From contig OZ022346.1 in assembly GCA_963989245.1 (NCBI GenBank), forward strand, positions 60,052,731 through 60,116,730: a stretch of 64,000 bases of DNA. Direction: 5' to 3'. Below the pieces are notes generated by a model. That model saw only the letters and a program-made list of their open reading frames with translations, made no database searches and was not told the DNA's origin. Made by a program: the position numbers and the translations under genes. Source of the DNA: Nansenia antarctica. Its lineage: Eukaryota > Chordata > Actinopteri > Argentiniformes > Microstomatidae. Of this stretch, positions 1 to 11,712 are shown in pieces; within the stretch, counting starts at the first letter, position 1, and every line of letters begins with the position of its first letter.

Positions 1-250
1 TTAATAGATTTTACGGTAAAATACAGGCAGCAGTGCGACCAGTTGAATACTGTACTTTTACAGGATTTCAACATCTTACTGTAATATCAAAATACAGTAA
101 CATACTGGGCTTTATCATTTTAGAGTAACTTACTGTCAGCGTCATGACTGTTATTTTACGGTATTTTGCTGCCCATAAATTACAGTAATTTTGGAGTTAC
201 AGTAACAATAAAAGACAGCTAAATGCTGTATCCACTTAGTACATTTACAG
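1..250. repeat. Subterminal ACAGTAA/TTACTGT motif cluster of the EnSpm-like element
   Basis: Short motifs TTACTGT, ACAGTAA, TTACGG and TACAGT recur in both orientations about every 15-30 bases. In CACTA-type transposons subterminal repeats bind a transposon protein, so this is probably the binding region of the left end. No gene is visible here. Confidence 0.55.
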
Positions 251-442
251 TGCATTACTGGCAGTAGGCTTGAATGAAAAACTTGTACTGAACAGCAGAG
301 AAGAGTCAAGAGAAGCACAACTACATTTTAACCTATTTATTTTACATGTAATCAAATGTACACAAATAATTTGAACTTGACTGACAAATAACATAAATGC
401 CATCACTTGCCACACCATGTGGTATATGCAAAACAAATAAGA

Positions 443-683
443 AATGCTGGAGAGAATAGGCTAGGTGCACCAGCTCCTCTACTTCTTGAAAGGAAGTGGG
501 CATCTTTACTTCCTGTCTCATACTATTGGATTAAGTGATTAATCAGGTGTGTGGCACACCCAGCGCACACCTGATTAATCACTACCAATACCAATAGTAT
601 AGGACAGGAAGTAAAGATGCCCACTTCCTTTCAGGAAATAGAGGAGCTGGTGCACCTAGCCTATTTGAAGGACATACAGCATT
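443..683. repeat. Near-perfect inverted repeat (hairpin), arms about 105 bp
   Basis: The left arm (about 443-558) and right arm (about 566-683) are reverse complements with few mismatches. They meet at a short loop around 560 (GTGTGGCACACCCAGCGCACAC). The whole would fold into a long hairpin. It may be a small foldback element inserted in the transposon or an internally made palindrome. No flanking duplication was recognised. Confidence 0.8.
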
Positions 684-852
684 TATTTATTTTTTTTGAA
701 ATAAAATTAGGATTAAACCGAAAAAAATGTGCAGAGAAAGAATAGAGTAAATTATAACAATCGTATAGAGTGTAGAAGGTCTAGTTGCCTTAGATGGAGC
801 ACACATGTTGGCATGCAAGACTCACAGGTCAAAAGTCTCTCAGCAGGAGGTT

Positions 853-1120
853 CATGGAGGGGGGGTCTGCAGCGATGGGGGAGGGGTCTTGGAGCGATGG
901 GGGAAGGGTCTTGGAGGGGGGGCCTGCAGCGATGGGGGAGGGGTCTTGGAGCGATGGGGGAAGGGTCTTGGAGGGGGGGCCTGCAGCGATGGGGGAGGGT
1001 CTTGGAGCGATGGGGGAAGGGTCTTGGAGGGGGGGCCTGCAGCGATGGGGGAGGGTCTTGGAGCGATGGGGGAAGGGTCTTGGAGGGGGGGCCTGCAGCG
1101 ATGGGGGAGGGTCTTGGAAC
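853..1120. repeat. G-rich minisatellite, unit about 58-60 bp
   Basis: About 4.5 copies of a unit built from GCAGCGATGGGGGAGG and GTCTTGGAGGGGGGGCCT. The G runs lie on the plus strand, with 5-7 G in each run. ORFs in all frames here are products of the repeat and are not genes. The DNA between 1121 and 1588 shows no further gene. Confidence 0.9.
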
Positions 1121-1588
1121 CTCTGGACATACAGTGGCGCACATTGGCATACGGGTCGAAAGTCTTTCTCAGCAGGACCCTACAGAGTAGAAAAATAGCT
1201 GTTAAGGCAAAGTGACATTTTGGCACCTAGGCCATTTCCACCAATTGATAAGAAATGCAACAGCATTACAGGCATAAGGCACTGGTCGGGTGAATACATG
1301 GTGATGGCTACAATCTTACAGAAAGGGAAGAGTTCTGTAATTCCCATCCATTAGTATAGTGGTCTGACATTGGGTGGATTGTGATGTGCATTCAGGTACC
1401 TTTTAAAGTAATCTTGCTCTTCTCCAGACTCCTTGGCATCTGGGGATAAAAAATCATTAGTTGTGGCACTTTTACGTCCCCTTCTGGTGAAAATGAGAAC
1501 TACAGAATGCAAATAATAAAATACTGAGTGCATACTGTTTTCAATAAAAATAACAGGACAATATAAATAAAATATGAAATTACCTGAT

Positions 1589-4041
1589 TTAGTCACCATT
1601 GTTCCCCAGGTTGTACTGGAAGTCTGTAAACCTCCTGAGAAGAGTGGACACGTGTGGGTTGACCATTACTGGCTTCTTATGCACTACTCGTCCGGTCCTC
1701 TTTGAAGTCACTTTCCCCTTGCTGGCCTTCGTACCCCTGTCAGGATTTATGCCAATGAAGCGCCTGAAAGATTAAACAAAGATAACACATTGCTTAGGAG
1801 AGAGACGCTAGCGGATGTTTAAATAAATAAACATCAGGTTTTGTTTACATCAGTTCCATAAACGCGTTTGAAAGAACAACCTCCTTTAATTGAAAAATGC
1901 CCAGTCACTGAAAAATGACCAGGCGTAGACACACGGCAATGACCAAAGTCAATGGTACTGTCACTTTGAAAATCTCACCCCTATTGGAATTAAGAGGTCA
2001 CCATAAAAGTAAAACATTTGAGTGATGTAGTGTATTTGTTTTCAAGTTAGTGTGACTGACCTCTGAATGAATTCAAGAGTGGCTGCAGCCTCTTCTTGAT
2101 AGGCAAGGTTGAAGACATAGTATGTTGAGAAGAGCGCTGCGAGGCCAGATAACAGGGTTGGTTGTTGGCCTTCGCAAATCACCTGTCCTTCGATGCTCAA
2201 CAGCCACGGCCCATCCAGAGTGTCATCTAAAGGCATATGAGGGAAGTGAGTGAGCGAGTGAGTATGATTATGTGAATGAGAGTGAGCGAGCAAGCATGAC
2301 ACATACCTCGAATGATCAGCCGAGGACTCCCAGAGAGCGGAAGAGTTGACTCGACATCCACAGCAGTAGTAGACCTCTGCAGGACACACAAATGAGTGAC
2401 TGAATGATTGACTGAGTGAGCACATGTGAGTGTAACTACACTGGCTGTGTTATAGAAATACTTACGTCTGCATGGAGTAGCAGTCCCTCCTCCCCCTCTC
2501 GAAAGTGGGCCATCAGTAGCCTGAGGACCATGGACACCATCCCATCTCCGGTCTTCCTAAGCACTTCTTTCACTTGGTTGTTGGTTGGTGAATTTTTGAA
2601 AAAGTCAATTAAGACTTGCCCGCTTTCTTGCAGCGCCTGTGCAAGGACATTGCCAACATGGATGTCGGTCAGCATTTGAAAGTGATCAATGATGCCTTTT
2701 TGAGTGCAAAGTAAAGGCCACTTGGCTTTGATTGTTCCAAAGGAAGGGGCTGGTGAGGTGTTCAAGCAGCAGCGCTGCAGGTAGTAAGTCTCCTTCATTA
2801 ACTTGGACACTTCTTGTCGATCGATGGCTGAAGCTCCTTCTTGGTGGTAAAACTCTTCTATTTTGATTCGCTTTGCTTCTTGTTGGACCTCTGTCTCACC
2901 AATTGGGATCTCCGGCTGCCACTTTGTGCACCCGTACATATCTGTGGGGCCCCTCTTCCGTCCACCCTCTGCAGAGTTTGGCTCCTTCCGCTTCTCTGAG
3001 CGGCGTCGCACTAAGGTGTTATTTCTGTTCAGGTTTTCGATTCGTGATTTCAACTGTAGGAGTAGTGACTGCTCACCGGCTGACTGATCACCGTTTCCAC
3101 TAACGTGGAAATCTGCAAAGCTCTGCGGGTAGTCCTGCACTATTCTATGGGCAATACAAAGACACTGTGCTCTTGTAGGATTTTTTTCGACTTTCCTTAT
3201 TTCATCAGCTAGTATCCTGATCATCTGCCTGCGGTCAGCTGCTGCGGGCCTCTTGCCATTAGTAATGGCTTCCCTTAGGTCCTGTGGCATTTGCTCCCAG
3301 GGAATTTGAAATCGTTCAAGCCAAGTAGAAGATGATGGCAGACTCCTTGACCTCTGGGCTGTAGAGGGCGATGGCAGACTTCTTGGGCTGTGGGCTGTAG
3401 ATGACGAGGACAGACTTCTTGGGCTGTGGGCTGTAGATGACGAGGACGATGCCCAACTACTTTGGCTGTGGGCTGTAGAGGACGAGGACAGACTTCTTGG
3501 GCTGTAAGCATCTGATGAGGCTGATGAAGGACTTCCAGGAGGACCAGGCTCTTGAACAACTAATAAACAGACAATACATGATAAACAAAGTATAATATCA
3601 CTGCAACACATCACTTACAGTTATGAGTATGGAACGGACAGTATGAACATTGTTGGGATACTATTCACCGTACTGAGCAGTTGTCCATGAACTTTCCATA
3701 AAAGTTGTAGATTCATTAGTGTGGCATAGCAGAATCATACTAAATATTATAATTTGGATCCAATGCTATACAAAGTAAAAAATAAATATATATATATGTA
3801 CACTGTAGAATATGCATATATATATACCTTTCTTAAATCTGTCAAAGAGTTTTCTTATTTGGATGGGTGGCAACAAGTCAGACAGTGACACCCCGGGTGC
3901 TGTCTCAACATACTGGAGGTCTTCTTTGCTCTCTACGCCGAGTCCAACAAGCCTCTCAGTCAGCTGCTCCACTTTATCAAGGGCCAGATTGGGCAGTGCT
4001 TGGGTGATACATTGTTTGATGTCTTCTGCTAAGTGAGACAT
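1589..4041 (-). CDS. SAM-domain protein, second gene of the EnSpm-like element (5 exons)
   Basis: Five minus-strand exons join without a frame break: 4041-3828, 3559-2466, 2376-2307, 2226-2061 and 1763-1589, stop at 1591-1589, 572 residues. All four introns have GT-AG ends and the phases (1, 0, 1, 2) match, strong evidence for a real spliced gene. Residues 1-70 resemble a sterile alpha motif. A Ser-rich stretch with repeated TAHSPRSL follows at about 78-130. Then comes a region resembling fish proteins annotated as SAMD3-like, including KWPLLCTQKGI and the polymer-like FFKNSPTNNQVKEVL. The tail is basic. The gene follows the transposase ORF directly, and the first ATG used here overlaps the stop region of that ORF. 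ORF2 could start at 4092 or 4053 instead, or be spliced to ORF1; I could not find a phase-matching donor. SAM domains usually mediate protein-protein contacts. The role here is unknown, perhaps a transposon accessory protein. Confidence 0.7.
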
Positions 4042-6764
4042 TATTCTAGACATGGGAAAGAATGGTGAAGGAGAATTACTGACAAGCCACATATTTCATA
4101 TTCAGGCAAAGGGTAATAATCAGCAAGACTCTCTTGGTCAATACAACACAGTTGTCTCTGCACAGGTGTGGTTGCAAGGCAATAAATGCCTTGATCAGTG
4201 AGCCTCACCGATTGGAAATTTTGTGTGACAAAAAATACAGACTCTCCCTGAATTATAATAATTCTTATTTTACCAAATATGAGCCCCACATCATTGCTGT
4301 TCATTACAAGACACATGTTCTTTCTATATTTAGTACCCTTCACAATGATGTCATGTGCTACAACAGTGTCAATAGGCTGAAAGTTATGGTGAGAAACTGC
4401 TTGTCTAATCTCCTCATTATAGTCTCCAGAGACAAAATCAGTTGTCTTCTCAGCTACAACACGTGGTGGGAATAAGTTGCCAGCACTTAAGAAAGCTTGA
4501 AGAAGCTGATGCCTCTCTGCAAGAGTAGAACACAAATTCTTAAAATTGTGTAACTTTCTCGCACACTGCTTAAAATATGTGTGCTTACTCTCAAATCTTA
4601 GGGTCCACAGACGAATGAGAGGGCCAAAGCGAACAATCAGGTCTGGGTAATGAGTGATGTAGTGGTGCTTGGGTTTCAGGGGATGATTGGGAAATGCCTC
4701 CAATCGAAAATGCAAATACTCATCAATCAGAATGCTTAAATAGGCTATCTGACCAGGGGTAATAGTAGGTGCACAAATGAACTCAACGATCTGCCTAAGT
4801 TGCAACACTAGTTGCCACACTTTATTGTCAGTTGGGCTTTCGATCTTATCTCCAACCAAGACTGGTAGCAATCGCAGGAAACACCAGTTCTGCACAGCAT
4901 GACCCCCAAGCTTCTCACTCCCAGGATTAATCTCACAAGGTTTGTCATGAGCATCATTACCAAGATACTTAAGCTGATTTATTCTTCTGTTCAACTCAGT
5001 ATAGGTGAAGTGTTTGTCTTTAGTGACAAGATGTTTGATATTTAATGCCAGATCATACGACACAACACCTTCAAATAGATCATGACCAAGGCATGGAGGT
5101 AAGCCTGGCTGACAAACGTGATAGTACTGGAGTTCGTTAAAGAGAGAGTCAAACTTAATACCTGTAGTATTACCCTGTGCATCATCGCCCTGAGTTTGTA
5201 CAGCATTTTTGTAGGACTCCACGGTCCTGTTCAAACCTTTTGCTAGAGGGTCAGACTCAAATGCAGTCCTGTCAATGTCACAGTATCTGCAAAAGTGTTT
5301 ACTTTTGCTAAAGTTCTCCACAAAGCCTCCTATGTTGTGAGAACCAAGATTATCTCCTGCGATAGCACACAGAGTTCCTTTCACAATCCGCCCATCAGGA
5401 AATGCAATACCATTGACTTCAAGTTCTTTGAGGTCCTTGACCAACTGGCCCATCACTAATTGTTGACCAAAATACTTAAAGTCAACCTCCCTACAAAGAA
5501 GAACAAGTTGCATCTGATCAATGCTAGACCGATTGTGCGGCAAAATGTCTGCGAGCGTTAGGTATACTGCAAGTATTTTGTGCTTCTTTTTCCCAGAACC
5601 CAAAGGATTTACAACTTCAAACGAATCCTGGTATAGGACCAAGCCTAGAGTTGAGGCCTCCGTCTTAAAGAGCGGGTTTTCTGCAGCATTCCTACCATCC
5701 CAAATGTCCTGAATGACATTTTTGTTTTGAGCACGTGAATGTGTTTCCTGGTGCTGCTTCCTGACTGAATCACATTTCAAAAGAGATTCAATTGTTTCCT
5801 TGATGGGAACATACTGCACAAAGCGCTCTTTACCTGCTTCATCCTGACCTAAGCAGATGGGCATAGGCTCTACAAAATTGAAACTCTTTTTAAACACAGT
5901 CTTCCTTCTATGATCTGTTTTCAATGTGTATGTGTTGCAAGCGTGAAAGAGGTCTTCTGATTTCACCACATCTATCACATTCTTTATGTCATCCTCTGAA
6001 ACCCCCAGAGTAACCAATTTCTCCTTTAACTTATAAAGTAGATGCGATTGACTGATGTCATGTACAGACTGAAAATCTTCAATTATAGTTTGAATAACGG
6101 ATGAAGGAAGCAATAGCTTTGCCTGCAACTTCAAGTAAAACAGGGCCAAGTTTCTCATGAACAAGGCTTCGTCTGCATCTTCAGGGCAAACCTCTGACTG
6201 CTCGCCACCCTCAGGGCAAACATCTAATTCCTCACCACCCTCACTGGAGGTCATAGCTTCAAACTGCTCATTTAAATGCAGCTCCCCTGCACCGATCTCA
6301 CTGCTAGTTTCTAGATTAACAGCAGGTGTCTCTAGAATTGATTTGACCAGACTTGCCTCCGAACAACTTCTATGTGCTCTGGACAGGTGCGATGTGAACG
6401 TGGATATAACACGGAATGTCTTATCACACTGTCTGAATGGACACATAACTGTTCCACCTTCTTTAATGTGGGTTTTTAAATGGGAAAAGAACCCAGTCAG
6501 ATCCTTACATCGGACATTGCACATCTCAACACTGCATATCAAGCTAAGATTGCCACTGCACAATCTAGGCTCCACCACATACTGACGTTTCTTGTGGTTC
6601 CTGTACATGTGTAATTTGAAGGCTTGGAATTTTGTAAAGGTTCTCTTACAATCAGAAATGCAACACCTGAAAGAGGAATTAGGAATGTTCCTATGTATTT
6701 TCATATGTCTTATATAAGCCAATATGGAGATGGATTCATGCGTGCAAAATTGACAAGGGAACAT
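4041..6764 (-). CDS. Zinc-finger / EnSpm-CACTA-like transposase, 907 residues
   Basis: One uninterrupted ORF. Residues 4-131 hold about four C2H2-type zinc fingers (for example CQFCTHE...HMKIH and CPFRQCDKTF...HLSRAH), probably for binding transposon ends. An acidic stretch with repeated CPEGGE or CPEDAD follows near 175-205. From about residue 390 the protein has features of animal EnSpm/tnp2-type transposases: AGDNLGSHNIGGF, GHDLFEGVV, GHAVQNWCFLRLLP, KPKHHYITHYPDL and LRFESKHTYFK. Acidic residues in AGDN and GHDLFEGVV are candidates for the catalytic centre, which is inference. There are no internal stops, so the gene may still be functional. The start at 6764 is followed at once by the first finger. 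The promoter should lie at the right end of the element, now separated by the nested hAT insertion. Confidence 0.75.
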   Translation of the reverse strand: MFPCQFCTHESISILAYIRHMKIHRNIPNSSFRCCISDCKRTFTKFQAFKLHMYRNHKKRQYVVEPRLCSGNLSLICSVEMCNVRCKDLTGFFSHLKTHIKEGGTVMCPFRQCDKTFRVISTFTSHLSRAHRSCSEASLVKSILETPAVNLETSSEIGAGELHLNEQFEAMTSSEGGEELDVCPEGGEQSEVCPEDADEALFMRNLALFYLKLQAKLLLPSSVIQTIIEDFQSVHDISQSHLLYKLKEKLVTLGVSEDDIKNVIDVVKSEDLFHACNTYTLKTDHRRKTVFKKSFNFVEPMPICLGQDEAGKERFVQYVPIKETIESLLKCDSVRKQHQETHSRAQNKNVIQDIWDGRNAAENPLFKTEASTLGLVLYQDSFEVVNPLGSGKKKHKILAVYLTLADILPHNRSSIDQMQLVLLCREVDFKYFGQQLVMGQLVKDLKELEVNGIAFPDGRIVKGTLCAIAGDNLGSHNIGGFVENFSKSKHFCRYCDIDRTAFESDPLAKGLNRTVESYKNAVQTQGDDAQGNTTGIKFDSLFNELQYYHVCQPGLPPCLGHDLFEGVVSYDLALNIKHLVTKDKHFTYTELNRRINQLKYLGNDAHDKPCEINPGSEKLGGHAVQNWCFLRLLPVLVGDKIESPTDNKVWQLVLQLRQIVEFICAPTITPGQIAYLSILIDEYLHFRLEAFPNHPLKPKHHYITHYPDLIVRFGPLIRLWTLRFESKHTYFKQCARKLHNFKNLCSTLAERHQLLQAFLSAGNLFPPRVVAEKTTDFVSGDYNEEIRQAVSHHNFQPIDTVVAHDIIVKGTKYRKNMCLVMNSNDVGLIFGKIRIIIIQGESVFFVTQNFQSVRLTDQGIYCLATTPVQRQLCCIDQESLADYYPLPEYEICGLSVILLHHSFPCLE

Positions 6765-7924
6765 TTTGGGTGATAATGTGTTATGTTAACTGAAGAAAAG
6801 AAAAAAACACAACTGACAGACTACAGACAGGTGGCTCACAGACACTAGACAGGTGACTCACGTGATAACTTGACAAATAAGCTCAGCTCACACCCCTGGA
6901 AGGACTGGACACTCACCTGTGGACAGAAAAAAAGGTGTCTGACCAAACATGGCATCCCACTTGATATTCTATGTTATTGTAGTATTATAATTAGGCTATA
7001 TTACAAATTATAATATGAGTAGGACCTTATGCGAGCACATTTGCTATCAATAAAAGCAAGACAGTGTGATTGCTTTGCAGCTAACTTAGCTGGTAGCTAC
7101 TACTTATGTGCAGACATTTTGACATCAGATCAAACACACTGACTTAAGGTTATTATACCATAATTAGACAGTTCTAATAACTTACTAGCAATGTAGTTAC
7201 AGTATAATAATTATCAATTAAAGCAAGACAAGATATTGCAATGCCACGTGGTAACACGTGCTAATGAGATTGTAAAAGCTAGCTGCTAAGTTGGCTAGCT
7301 CACACGCGACAGTGGACACACCACGTGCTGACAGTTCGGTGTCAGGACAAAGACAGTCTAATCTAGCTAATGTGATTATGTCACTATATTGTAATGTGAC
7401 TATAATTGTTCTCACTTACTATCTGTATGATCTCATGAAAGGGGTTTTGCTACCAATAAATACTAGACCAGATTTCGCAATGAAACACCTTTGCAGCCAC
7501 TGCTGGTATTAGCTAGTTGGTCCACATGTGCTGACATTAAAGCATTAGAGAAAATCTACTTAGTTATACCATGAATACGTTGTACTAGCAATTCGTATAA
7601 TAGCTAAGTGTAATAACGGCTACCAATGAAAGCAAGACAAGATATAACGTTAGCAATAAGACACCAAATGAGCTGCTACTGGCTAGCTGACGTTACCTTT
7701 GTTCACGCACAGTGGACATGTAACGTTAAGTTAACATTACACGTGCGGACAGTTTTGGTGTCAGAGCAAACGTGGTATCCCACTCTGCAGTCTATATTTC
7801 TAGTACCAACTTACGTTATACTGCAAATATTAGACACATTACAGTTCTAGCTTTGGTGCTGCCGGTCCTGCGAACGAGGGAGCGGGCTGGTGCATACACT
7901 GGCGCTCCTATAGCTAACTGCTAC
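6765..7924. other. 5' intron of the transposase gene, no gene seen
   Basis: AT-rich DNA between the transposase start and the hAT insertion. It holds several diverged repeats of a roughly 200-base pattern (AGCAAGACA...TTGCAATG...GCTAGCT, seen near 7060, 7230, 7470 and 7640). I take it as the intron joining the noncoding exon at 11.5 kb to the coding exon. No ORF there looks real. Confidence 0.5.
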
Positions 7925-7932
7925 CTCTCTTC
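7925..7932. repeat. Left 8-bp target site duplication of the hAT element
   Basis: CTCTCTTC directly precedes the CAGTG terminus and is repeated exactly at 11138-11145. An 8-bp duplication is the hallmark of hAT transposition. Confidence 0.9.
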
Positions 7933-8261
7933 CAGTGATGCCGGTAACGCGATACTAAGTATCGCGATACTCTAATCTGATTACTTTTCCCAGTAACGAC
8001 TATTCTATCGCGATACTATTTCCAAATCAGTAATCTGATTAAAGTTACTTATTCGAGTGACTGTGCGTTACTATTGCGTTACTACCTCATAACTTAGGCT
8101 AAATGCAGTATTTCTTTGTAATGTTCGATAGTAAACAAACATTTATTGCTTTTCTCGCGTCTTGGGGAGTGACGTCAGTGATCACGTTTTCAACACGAGG
8201 TGCAGCAGAATCGCTCACGTGTATCACCACGCTGATTGCACAGTGTAAACAGAAGCGTATA

Positions 8262-8426
8262 ATGGAGCGAGAACAGAGATATGCGTTAAATAGCTGGAAA
8301 TATAGGGATTATTTTGAGTTTGTGTCAGCAAAGGATGACAAGAACATAAATGTTCGTTGTACACTCTGTGCTGGCAAGAAAATATTGTCCTGTGGTAAAA
8401 GCCTGAATGGTCAGGGTAGGTTTTAG
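8262..8426 (+). pseudogene. N-terminal fragment of a hAT transposase (BED-type zinc finger)
   Basis: Starting at the ATG at 8262, the 54 residues read as the first part of a fish hAT transposase: an acidic/aromatic SWKYRDYFEFVSAKDDKN stretch, then VRCTLCAGKK with the first two cysteines of a BED finger. The rest of the finger (the His pair), the catalytic domain and the dimerisation domain are missing. The open frame extends upstream to 8103, but that part looks like leader sequence. The TTAA-flanked element lies 30 bases downstream of the stop. Confidence 0.6.
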
Positions 8427-9249
8427 GTTTTGTGAAACCCCTCCTTGCTAGTTACTGTTAAGGGGAGGCTACCCCCCCTAGACTTTGCCAATAGGCAAAA
8501 AAAGAAAGAAAATAGATATCACTATGAACACATTCCCAGTTTGTTATGTACATAAAAACTATGAAAAAATGTATTGCAAGTTTTCTGAATTTATTATTGT
8601 TTATGTTTATTATGCAAATTAGATGCTAATTGGACCCAAATCTCCAGGATCACTCACACCATCATATTTGTCAATTTTTTTATTTATTTTTTTTATTTAT
8701 GTTGACACATAAGAAAACAAACTTTGCACACAGCAGATTGTGTCTATGTCCTCGTATCAGCCCATACATCAGGAAATACTGTCCATAGTCATAAAAAAAT
8801 CTATTTTCGCCATGGTTTTGGTATAAAATGTACTATAAACAGGGCTATGAATGATATATCATCAAACTCTTGTGTGCAGAGAAGCAGAATATGGATAGGA
8901 AGAAATGTGGAAAGTTTGGTCTGTTTTGGTGCAAGGAAAATCCTTGTGTGTGGACAAGTGTGTGGACAAACACATAAAAACAAATTTTCGGGAAAACAGA
9001 CTCAAAGTTTTGTATTGTGAAATATGAAACATTTTTTATTTGAAACTGCTATTCACAAACACAAAACCTAATCAAACCATTAGCAATAAACATCCTAAAC
9101 ACCTGACTGATAACTGAATAACATAAACTGAACAGAAATGCACACAGGCTACAAATAGTGGCTGTTATGGAATAGAAAGTGTCTCCCTCTCTCACAAACC
9201 TCTGGCACCACCATGTAATCAGCACACAGAACTACAGCCAGCCAGCCAG

Positions 9250-9364
<115 letters not shown>

Positions 9365-9789
9365 TGTCAAGCCTAGTTACAGAACCTGGTACTGGTGTGT
9401 GAGCACATCTGCCTCTCCTGTGTGTGAGAGAGGGACAGAACCTGGTACTGGCGCCGCAACCGAGTCGGGGCTCGGATATGTGTTCGGCGGGCCCGAGCCG
9501 ATTCAGGAAATATTAGAACGGCGTCTGTGGCTCGTACGGTTGCGACGCAGCGGTACTTTGACCTGAAGTGCCTAGGCCGAGAAGCCTGAATTTGAGTTAT
9601 TTTTAAATGCTTTTCGGTCAGCGCGGCCGTTCCGAGGCGCAGAGACGCACCGTTTTCGACGAGGTCATTCGTAAGGGGCTTGGCACCCGTACTCTGTCGA
9701 GTTTTTTCTGCTAGGCGCGACCGAAGATGTTCGACATTTGTGAAAACCAGACCTCTAGCTCACTCAGGAGGGGAGTTATGAATTCTGGC

Positions 9790-10325
9790 CACAGGAGGCC
9801 ATACAATGGGCTAGAGACTTGAAATCACTTTTGTCTGAAAGCTGGCATCCCACTGATGGTGTGTGTCTTTTTCTGTTCCCCTGGCTACATAGGAAGTGTC
9901 CCAAAGGTGAGCCTAAAGTTCAGGAGGTCGCCAATGTTAAACGGCTGAGTGGGGAGGGGTAGTGAGTGACTAAATTGAGTGCTGTTTGGTGATACATTGG
10001 GCTAGAGATCTGAAATCACTTTTGGCTGAAAGCTGGCATCCCACTGATGGTGTGTGTCTTTTTCTGTTCCCCTGGCTACATAGGAAGTGTCCCAAAAGTG
10101 AGCCTAAAGTTCAGGAGGTCGCCAATGTTAAACGGTGGGTCACAGTGATTGACTAAATTGAGCGCTGTTTGGTGATACATTGGGCTAGAGACTTGAAATC
10201 ACTTTTGTCTGAAAGCTGGCATCCCACTGATGGTGTGTGTCTTTTTCTGTTCCCCTGGCTACATAGGAAGTGTCCCAAAAGTGTCCCTAAAGTTCAGTAG
10301 GTCGCCAATGTTAAACGGCTGAGTG
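9790..10325. repeat. Three tandem units of 183-191 bp
   Basis: The phrase GGGCTAGAGA(C/T)(T/C)TGAAATC starts at 9808, 9999 and 10182. Each time it is followed by the same block through AGCTGGCATCCCACTG and GGCTACATAGGAAGTGTCCC to GTCGCCAATGTTAAACGG. It lies inside the TTAA-flanked element. Confidence 0.9.
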
Positions 10326-11482
10326 GAGAGGCTAGTTCCGCCTTCCGCGTCACATGGGACACGACAACCAATCACATTCGAGAATTTTCGCATCAACCAA
10401 TAGAATCGCGTATTCTAAAAGAATGCAACCTATCTATTTTAGTGATTGGTTGCTGATACAAGGGGCGTTGTAAATTTTGGAAGCGGCCATTTTGAGCACA
10501 AGAAACACATCTTTCAAACAAGGCCAGGCTTGATGTATTTCAGACAGCAGCCGTTTCGGTAACGCTGTGCGTAAACTACTAACTTTTGGCGAATTTATGA
10601 GGATTTTACGGACGCATGCACCACAATCAAGTAAAATAAACAACCAAATGTGTTTTTGTCGACGTTGTATTGTCACTAATATGAAAGAAAACATGTTTAG
10701 GAGGCAAAAGAGCAACTCATCTCAAAATCGGGGAAAAATGGGAAATTGCGTTTTGAGGGGGGTAGCCCCACTTAAATAAAGATTATATTTATTTTATTGT
10801 TTAAAAACAAGTATTTATGTTGGGTGAGGCAAAGAAAGACTCTTTATTTTGTTGTTTTAAGTTATTGTTTAAAGTTTAATTATGTAATTTAAGTTACTGT
10901 TAAAATAAAGTGAGTTTTGGCAAAACCAGTTTTCATTTTTATGTTGCGGGTGGGGGGGGGGGGGGGGGGTCGGGTGCCTAGGCATGCAGCTGCCAATAGT
11001 AACTAAAAAAGTAACTAGTAATCTAACTTAGTTACTTTTAAAATCAAGTAATCAGTAAAGTAACTAGATTACTTTTTAAAGGAGTAATCAGTAATCAGTA
11101 ATCAGAATACTTTTTCAAAGTAACTGTGGCAACACTGCTCTCTTCCAACCTGCAAAGTGCGTTGCTCGAACGTTCCAGCTCCCAACTAACGTTACCGCGC
11201 TCAGCTCACTGTTCCTTCGATATCACTGCTCGACTGCACACGCACTTCTGACTACAAGTATCACTCCGCTGTAATGTTACGTTCTATGACTGTTAAATGA
11301 AATGGTTATGAACTTCACACCGCAAAGACGAATATATTTCCACAAATAAAGCTAGACTAACTAGCCAGCTAACATTGCGATGCTATGAGGTTATTGCTAT
11401 GCAATTGTTCCCAATTAAATCAAACTAAACTACACAATTAGATACATTCAGTAAACATACAGTAGTGTGCAAAATGACATAC

Positions 11483-11600
11483 CTGTTGACTCTTTTGCTC
11501 CTCTGGGATGCTGAGTGCTGTCAAAATTATGAAAATCCCGCTGAATTTCAAACGGCTGTAGAGCATGAATACGACCTAAATACCCACAATGCATAGCTTT
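11483..11600 (-). other. Noncoding first exon of the EnSpm-like transposase gene
   Basis: Reading left from the transposon end, a donor CAACAG|GTATGTC lies at 11483/11482. The DNA between the terminal repeat and this donor has no long ORF. It is placed like a 5' untranslated exon spliced to the coding exon at 6764. Exon start is approximate. Confidence 0.45.
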
Positions 11601-11681
11601 CCACTGTATTTTACTGTAAGGTGAAGAAACGGTTAATTACAGTGAGATTCCGCTGTAAATTTACAGCAATTTTTTACAGTG
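11590..11681. repeat. Right terminal region of the EnSpm-like element
   Basis: It ends in CAGTG at 11677-11681 (CACTG on the element strand) with repeated TTTACTGTAA, TTACAG and CTGTAAATTTACAGC motifs inside. The host exon sequence starts about 30 bases further on, so the element landed immediately upstream of a splice acceptor. Confidence 0.7.
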
Positions 11682-11712
11682 TAGAGTTGAACCTGTTTCC
11701 TGTCTCGTCCAG

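Noticed and set aside
729..1226. Glycine- or proline-rich ORFs
   Set aside because: Made by the G-rich minisatellite on both strands.
8801..8983. Short minus-strand ORF in the TTAA-flanked element
   Set aside because: No family resemblance and overlaps AT-rich noncoding DNA.
10434..10715. 93-residue ORF as a possible transposase exon
   Set aside because: No recognised motif, and it lies in subterminal DNA of the TTAA-flanked element.
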